Below are positions 6,016 to 9,587 of a stretch of DNA of 9,587 nt, piece after piece. Numbering within the stretch: position 1 is the stretch's first letter; the number at the start of each line of letters is the position of its first letter. Source of the DNA: an uncultured Pirellulaceae bacterium (GTDB taxonomy: Bacteria; Planctomycetota; Planctomycetia; Pirellulales; Pirellulaceae); the NCBI GenBank assembly GCA_947258905.1, contig CAMYKF010000133.1:1-9587 (forward strand), in the 5' to 3' direction. Below the pieces are notes generated by a model. That model was given only the letters and a program-made list of their open reading frames with translations. It was not told the origin of the DNA and searched no databases. The translations under genes were made by a program, and so were the position numbers.

Positions 6016-6022
6016 CTCCACC
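6016..6022 (-). promoter_or_regulatory. Strong Shine-Dalgarno that fixes a GTG start
   Basis: GGTGGAG on the minus strand ends six bases before the GTG at 6009-6007. It decides the start of the DUF1579 protein over the in-frame ATG at 6132. Confidence 0.7.
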
Positions 6023-6052
6023 AGAGGGGTAATAAGGTAGTTCGCTGCCGGT

Positions 6053-6081
6053 ATTGTCAGTAACCGGGCTGCCGAAATCAA
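6053..6081 (-). promoter_or_regulatory. Possible sigma-70 promoter for the DUF1579 gene
   Basis: On the minus strand TTGATT (6081-6076) and GACAAT (6058-6053) are 17 bases apart and match the -35 and -10 consensus at four of six positions each. The predicted start near 6046 leaves a leader of about 37 bases to the GTG at 6009. The 226-base gap after sufD makes a separate promoter reasonable. Confidence 0.25.
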
Positions 6082-6235
6082 CAAACTGGTTCGGAAACCG
6101 GGCGGCACCCGCCCCGGCCTTGGCAGCTTCATCGGAAGTGCGTCGCAGGCGATGTACCCTCCCGCACGCGGGACCGTCGGACGCGCTCAATACGCCAGCC
6201 GGCGCGGCTGCTGTCTCGACTTACTCGTTTTCAAC

Positions 6236-7549
6236 TTACTCATAATCCCGGACCCGGCGAGCAATGGCCAGCCCCAGCGCTTCGCGGACGCTCTCGATGG
6301 TGATACGGTCAAAGACCTGCTGGAAGAATCCAGTCACGATCATCTGAATGGCTTCCATGCGAGTGAAACCGCGACTGGTGGCGTAAAAGATCAACTCTTC
6401 ATCCACTTTGCCGCTAGTCGAGCCATGCGTGCAACGGACATCGTCGGCTTCGATCTCCAGCCCGGGTATGGAATCCGCGCGGGCTTTGGTAGACAACAAC
6501 AGATTGTCGTTGCGCTGGTATCCATCGGTCTTCTGGGCGCCCTCATCCACCTTGATCATGCCGCGCCACACCGTTCGCGACTTGTCCTGCAAAGCGGCCT
6601 TGTACAGGAAATCGCTGGTGCAATGTGCGTGTTCGTGATGCTGCAGAGTGTGATAGGACAGGTGCTGCTTGTTCTCGGTAAACATCACGCCATTGACCTG
6701 GCAGCTGGCACCCTCACCGGCGAGGGCCACGTGCTGGTTCACCTTCGACAGACGCGAACCGAGCGCCCCGACCGTCCACTGGATGTTGGAGTCCCGGCCC
6801 ACAATGGCTTTCTGGTGGGCAAAACTCCACACGCCCTGTCCCCAATCCTGCAAATTGACATACCGCAGGTGTGCGTTGTCGCCAAGGAGCAATTCAATGG
6901 CTCCGCAATGAAAACCGCCCGCGTCCCCTGAGGGACTGGCCGACTCGCTCAGCAAGGTCGCCTCGGCACCGTCTTCGAGAATCACCAGCGTGTGATTGAG
7001 GTCGCTGCCACCGTCGCTCATCCCGGCGAAACTGTGCAGCGGGTGCTCAATCACCACGCCACGCGGCACATACAAAAATACTCCCGACGACCAAAACGCA
7101 GCGTGCAATGCCGAGAAGCGGTCGAAATGCGGATCGACGGCCCGGGTCAGCAGGTTTTTGCGAACGAGGTCGCCATGCGACTCCGCAAAATCGGCGAGGC
7201 TGCCAAACAATACGCCTTTTTCAGCCAGAGCCGGGTCCAGTTGCGATGCTCGCGGCACGCCATCCATGGAATGGCAAAGTCCCGCCAGATCAACGCCGGC
7301 CGACAATGCGGGCGTGGGTAATGCCTGACTGTTCTCGCCAGCCAGCGAGTACTTGTCGAGATGGAACATGCGGATGTCAGTCCGCATCCATTCCTCTTCC
7401 CGCTGCGTTGGCCAGTGTCCGCCGGCAAACGATTGCCACGCAGCGCGGCGAAGTTCTGTCAGCCAATCCGACTCGGATCGTGAATGCAGAAAGTCCTCAA
7501 AACCCTGGTCGGTGAATTCAGTATGCGATGTTACTTGTGTCATTGGCAT
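6236..7549 (-). CDS. sufD: SufD, Fe-S cluster scaffold complex subunit
   Basis: SufD pairs with SufB and binds SufC in the cytoplasmic SufBC2D scaffold that assembles Fe-S clusters. The 437-residue protein has the expected N-terminal helical region, with REEEWMRTDIRMF near 46-58, and the right-handed beta-helix core shared with SufB. In the core are AFWSSGVFLYVPRGV, NVxLQDW-type turns, and the HTLQHHEHAHCTSDF stretch. The C-terminal signature is CTHGSTSGKVDEELIFYATSRGF, where His375 aligns with the functional His360 of E. coli SufD. The helical tail ends RRVRDYE. ATGs at 7549 and 7543 are both possible, and the open frame reaches a TTG at 7558. None has a clear Shine-Dalgarno sequence. It lies 177 bases after sufB, beyond a terminator-like hairpin. 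The stop region contains an in-frame duplication of GAGTAAGT. Confidence 0.93.
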   Translation of the reverse strand: MPMTQVTSHTEFTDQGFEDFLHSRSESDWLTELRRAAWQSFAGGHWPTQREEEWMRTDIRMFHLDKYSLAGENSQALPTPALSAGVDLAGLCHSMDGVPRASQLDPALAEKGVLFGSLADFAESHGDLVRKNLLTRAVDPHFDRFSALHAAFWSSGVFLYVPRGVVIEHPLHSFAGMSDGGSDLNHTLVILEDGAEATLLSESASPSGDAGGFHCGAIELLLGDNAHLRYVNLQDWGQGVWSFAHQKAIVGRDSNIQWTVGALGSRLSKVNQHVALAGEGASCQVNGVMFTENKQHLSYHTLQHHEHAHCTSDFLYKAALQDKSRTVWRGMIKVDEGAQKTDGYQRNDNLLLSTKARADSIPGLEIEADDVRCTHGSTSGKVDEELIFYATSRGFTRMEAIQMIVTGFFQQVFDRITIESVREALGLAIARRVRDYE

Positions 7550-7655
7550 GGTAAGCAAAATGTCTCGCGGAGACGCAAAGAGGTTACAGAAGGTTTCTGG
7601 TGGTTAATGGTGTCTTCAGGTCACGATCGAGCTTGTCAACAATTCGGGTAGTGCC

Positions 7656-7672
7656 TTCCTTGAGCTAAGGAA
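7656..7672. promoter_or_regulatory. 17-bp inverted repeat upstream of sufD, possible operator
   Basis: TTCCTT and AAGGAA flank GAGCT in a perfect inverted repeat within the sufB-sufD gap, about 107 bases before the sufD ATG. It may be an operator or part of the RNA fold next to the terminator-like hairpin. It does not match the IscR or SufR binding sites I know, so the regulator is unknown. Confidence 0.3.
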
Positions 7673-7682
7673 CAATGGAGCT

Positions 7683-7716
7683 CCAAAATTAATCAGGCAG
7701 CCGAGGCAGCCTGATT
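7683..7716 (-). terminator. Hairpin after sufB, likely intrinsic terminator or attenuator
   Basis: On the minus strand AATCAGGC (7716-7709) pairs perfectly with GCCTGATT (7698-7691). The loop can form two further pairs. The tail AATTTTGG follows. The hairpin begins 10 bases after the sufB stop. The T-run is short, so termination may be partial, lowering sufD relative to sufB. Confidence 0.55.
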
Positions 7717-7726
7717 CTCACTCCTG

Positions 7727-9160
7727 CTACCCGACCGAGCCCTCCATCTGCAGCTGGATCAGGCGATTCAGCTCGACGGCATATTCCATGGGCAGTTCCT
7801 TGACCAGTGGCTCGATAAAACCATTGACAATCATCGTGCTGGCCTCGGCCTCCGACAGCCCGCGGCTCATCAGGTAGAACAGCTGTTCCTCACCGATGCG
7901 TGAAACGCTGGCTTCGTGCCCGATCGAGACGTCCTGTTCCATGATCTCGATGTAGGGATAGGTGTCGCTACGGCTGATCGGGTCCAGAATCAGTGCGTCG
8001 CACACCACGTTGCAACGCGAGTTCACAGCACCCTTTTCCACGCGCGCCAGCCCGCGATAGCTGCTGCGGCCACCATTCTTGGAAATCGATTTCGAAATGA
8101 TTTGCCCGGTCGTGTTGGGGGCGGCGTGCACGAGTTTGGCGCCGGCATCCTGATGCTGGCCCTTGCCTGAAAACGCGATCGACAGGATCTCGCCGCGGGC
8201 ACCGGGCTCCATCATGTGCACCGCCGGATACTTCATTGTCAAGTGGCTTCCCAGATTGCCGTCGACCCACTCCATCACGGCATCCTGGTAGGCCATGGCC
8301 CGTTTGGTCACCAAATTGTAGATGTTGTTGGCCCAGTTCTGGATGGTGGTGTAGCGGCAGCGGCCGTTCTTCTTGACCAACACCTCAACGACGGCCGAGT
8401 GCAGGGATTCACTGGTATACATGGGGGCGGTGCAGCCCTCGACGTAATGCACCTGAGCACCCTCGTCGACAATGATCAGCGTCCGCTCGAACTGCCCCAT
8501 ACTTTCTTCGTTGATGCGGAAGTAGGCCTGCAACGGGAAGTCGATCTTCACGCCTTTGGGCACGTAGATAAACGAACCGCCGGACCATACGGCCGAGTTG
8601 AGCGCGGCGAATTTGTTGTCATGAGGCGGAATGATGGTGCCAAAGTATTCCCGCAACAGGTCGGAATGCTCGCGGACCGCTGTATCGGTATCGGTGAAGA
8701 TCACGCCCTTTTTCGCGAGGTCTTCCTGCAGCGATCCGTAAACCACTTCGCTTTCAAACTGGGCCTTCACCCCGGCCAGGTATTTTCGTTCGGCTTCGGG
8801 AATCCCCAGTTTCTCGAACGTGTCCTTGATCTCCTGGGGCACGTCGTCCCACGTCTTGCCCTGTTCGTTGGTGGGCTTGAGGTAGTAGTAGATATCCTGA
8901 AAGTCGAGGCTGATATCACCGCCCCAAGTCGGCGTGGGCTTGGATTCAAAGATCTCCAGCGAATCCAGACGGAACTTGCGCATCCAGTCCGGCTCGTCTT
9001 TCAAGTCCGAGATCTGGTTAACAATCTCGGCATCGATACCCTTGCGGGCCTTGAAAACCGCCTTGGACTCGGTGCGGAAGTTGTATTTGTTGATTTCCGT
9101 TTGCTTGAGCTCTTCGCTTTCAGAAAGCTCGCTGGAAGTCGGATTCAGGTCCGTTGCCAT
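7727..9160 (-). CDS. sufB: SufB, Fe-S cluster scaffold subunit
   Basis: SufB is the main scaffold of the SufBC2D complex, where clusters are built from sulfur passed by the cysteine desulfurase. The 477-residue product matches the usual length. It has the N-terminal region with YNFRTESKAVFKARKG, then the core with NKFAALNSAVWSGGSFIYVP and EGCTAPMYTSESLHSAVVEV, and the C-terminal signature HEASVSRIGEEQLFYLMSRG. Expected functional residues are present: Cys243 (EGC, likely E. coli Cys254), Cys387 in CNVVCDAL (likely Cys405), and His415-Glu416 (likely His433-Glu434). The last three keep a constant offset of 18 from E. coli. The ATG at 9160 has a modest GGA six bases upstream. It is the middle of the C-B-D order, 98 bases after sufC. 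A terminator-like hairpin follows it. Confidence 0.97.
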   Translation of the reverse strand: MATDLNPTSSELSESEELKQTEINKYNFRTESKAVFKARKGIDAEIVNQISDLKDEPDWMRKFRLDSLEIFESKPTPTWGGDISLDFQDIYYYLKPTNEQGKTWDDVPQEIKDTFEKLGIPEAERKYLAGVKAQFESEVVYGSLQEDLAKKGVIFTDTDTAVREHSDLLREYFGTIIPPHDNKFAALNSAVWSGGSFIYVPKGVKIDFPLQAYFRINEESMGQFERTLIIVDEGAQVHYVEGCTAPMYTSESLHSAVVEVLVKKNGRCRYTTIQNWANNIYNLVTKRAMAYQDAVMEWVDGNLGSHLTMKYPAVHMMEPGARGEILSIAFSGKGQHQDAGAKLVHAAPNTTGQIISKSISKNGGRSSYRGLARVEKGAVNSRCNVVCDALILDPISRSDTYPYIEIMEQDVSIGHEASVSRIGEEQLFYLMSRGLSEAEASTMIVNGFIEPLVKELPMEYAVELNRLIQLQMEGSVG

Positions 9161-9184
9161 GGAATTTCCGTTACTTATTCAGGG

Positions 9185-9250
9185 ATTTCAAATTTCAAAT
9201 TTTGGATACGATCGTCAATTTGCAATTTGCAATTTGCATTTTGCATTTTC
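9185..9250. repeat. Heptamer tandem repeats between sufC and sufB
   Basis: Five seven-base units lie at 9216-9250: CAATTTG three times, then CATTTTG and CATTTTC. Two ATTTCAA units plus an ATTTTGG lie at 9185-9205. About ten bases separate the two blocks. The tract is AT-rich against a GC-rich background and fills most of the 98-base gap. It shows no gene, and replication slippage or a dispersed repeat family could explain it. Confidence 0.75.
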
Positions 9251-9258
9251 GTGCACTA

Positions 9259-9587
9259 CTAGGCCACCGGTTCCTCGACACCATCATTAATCGCCGCGGC
9301 TTCCGGATACTGCTGCCGAATCCGCTCGTATCCTTTCTCGTGCAGTTCGGCCGCCAGTTCCTTGCCGCCCGTTTCCACAATCTTGCCTCCCATGATCACA
9401 TGCGTGAAGTCAGGCGTGTTGTAATGCAACAACTTGTCGTGGTGGGTAATGATGAGCAGCCCCATCTTGCCATGCCCGATCTCGGCAATGCTCTGGCTGG
9501 CCAATCGAACGGCATCAGCGTCCAGTCCCGAATCGGTTTCATCGAGTATGGCGAATCGCGGCTGCAACATCGCCAGTTGCAGGATCT
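9259..9587 (-). CDS. sufC: SufC ATPase, C-terminal part (N-terminus beyond right edge)
   Basis: SufC is the ABC-type ATPase that drives conformational change in the SufBC2D scaffold. Only the last 109 codons are present. The frame is open at the right edge, so the internal ATG at 9570 is not the true start. The visible sequence begins ILQLAMLQPRFAILDETDSG, with the Walker B segment FAILDE, the D-loop SGLD, and the H-loop in IITHHDKLLHY. It ends in the family-specific tail, with VIMGGKIVETGGKELAAELH and a GYERI region. Walker A and the signature motif must lie outside the window. The SUF-type LDETDSGLDADAV wording separates it from generic ABC transporters. It is the first SUF gene in transcription order here, upstream of sufB across a repeat-rich 98-base gap. 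Confidence 0.95.
   Translation of the reverse strand, partial: ILQLAMLQPRFAILDETDSGLDADAVRLASQSIAEIGHGKMGLLIITHHDKLLHYNTPDFTHVIMGGKIVETGGKELAAELHEKGYERIRQQYPEAAAINDGVEEPVA

Noticed and set aside
6010..6132. ATG start at 6132 for the DUF1579 protein
   Set aside because: The 41-residue leader is arginine/proline-rich and lacks a ribosome site, whereas the GTG at 6009 has an excellent one and matches the normal family start.
9185..9250. CRISPR array
   Set aside because: The units are only seven bases long with no spacers. They are simple tandem repeats.
8216..9262. Plus-strand 348-codon open frame
   Set aside because: It is antisense to sufB, rich in H, V and G as expected for a reverse-strand shadow, and has no family signature.

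Overview
The window looks like a bacterial chromosome segment of fairly high GC. I lean towards a planctomycete (Pirellulales-like). That is inference from gene content, from the membrane-anchored coiled-coil proteins, and from hexamer, heptamer and short palindromic intergenic repeats that I associate with such genomes. No rRNA, tRNA or marker gene confirms it.

Layout: (1) 1-168, minus strand, the first 56 codons of a probable acyl-CoA dehydrogenase that continues past the left edge. (2) 323-2518, plus strand, a glycogen/alpha-glucan phosphorylase (GT35, PLP enzyme) and the only rightward gene. (3) About 2519-2725, a convergent intergenic region with a hexamer tract and two hairpins. (4) 2726-4214, minus strand, two membrane-anchored coiled-coil proteins of unknown function. 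The upstream one is split into two overlapping reading frames by an apparent one-base frameshift near 3893, and a clear intrinsic terminator separates it from the downstream one. (5) 4215-4530, a non-coding stretch with a perfect palindrome and a thrice-repeated motif. (6) 4531-9587, minus strand, an iron-sulfur cluster assembly (SUF) locus read in the order sufC (partial), sufB, sufD, a DUF1579 gene, a Rieske-type ferredoxin, and a sufT-like MIP18/DUF59 gene.

How the genes fit together: SufB, SufC and SufD form the ATP-driven scaffold on which Fe-S clusters are built. The SufT-like protein is a maturation or transfer factor. The small Rieske ferredoxin is a 2Fe-2S electron carrier that may supply electrons or be a client. 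The cysteine desulfurase (sufS) and its partner (sufU/sufE) are not in the window. The cluster is loosely packed, with gaps of roughly 90 to 240 bases that hold a terminator-like hairpin (after sufB), a double-hairpin repeat (after the DUF1579 gene) and heptamer repeats (between sufC and sufB). It is therefore probably several transcription units rather than one tight operon.

I found no overt new defence, mobile or biosynthetic system. The best leads are the frameshifted coiled-coil gene with its neighbour, the DUF1579 gene inside the SUF locus, and the intergenic repeat elements.
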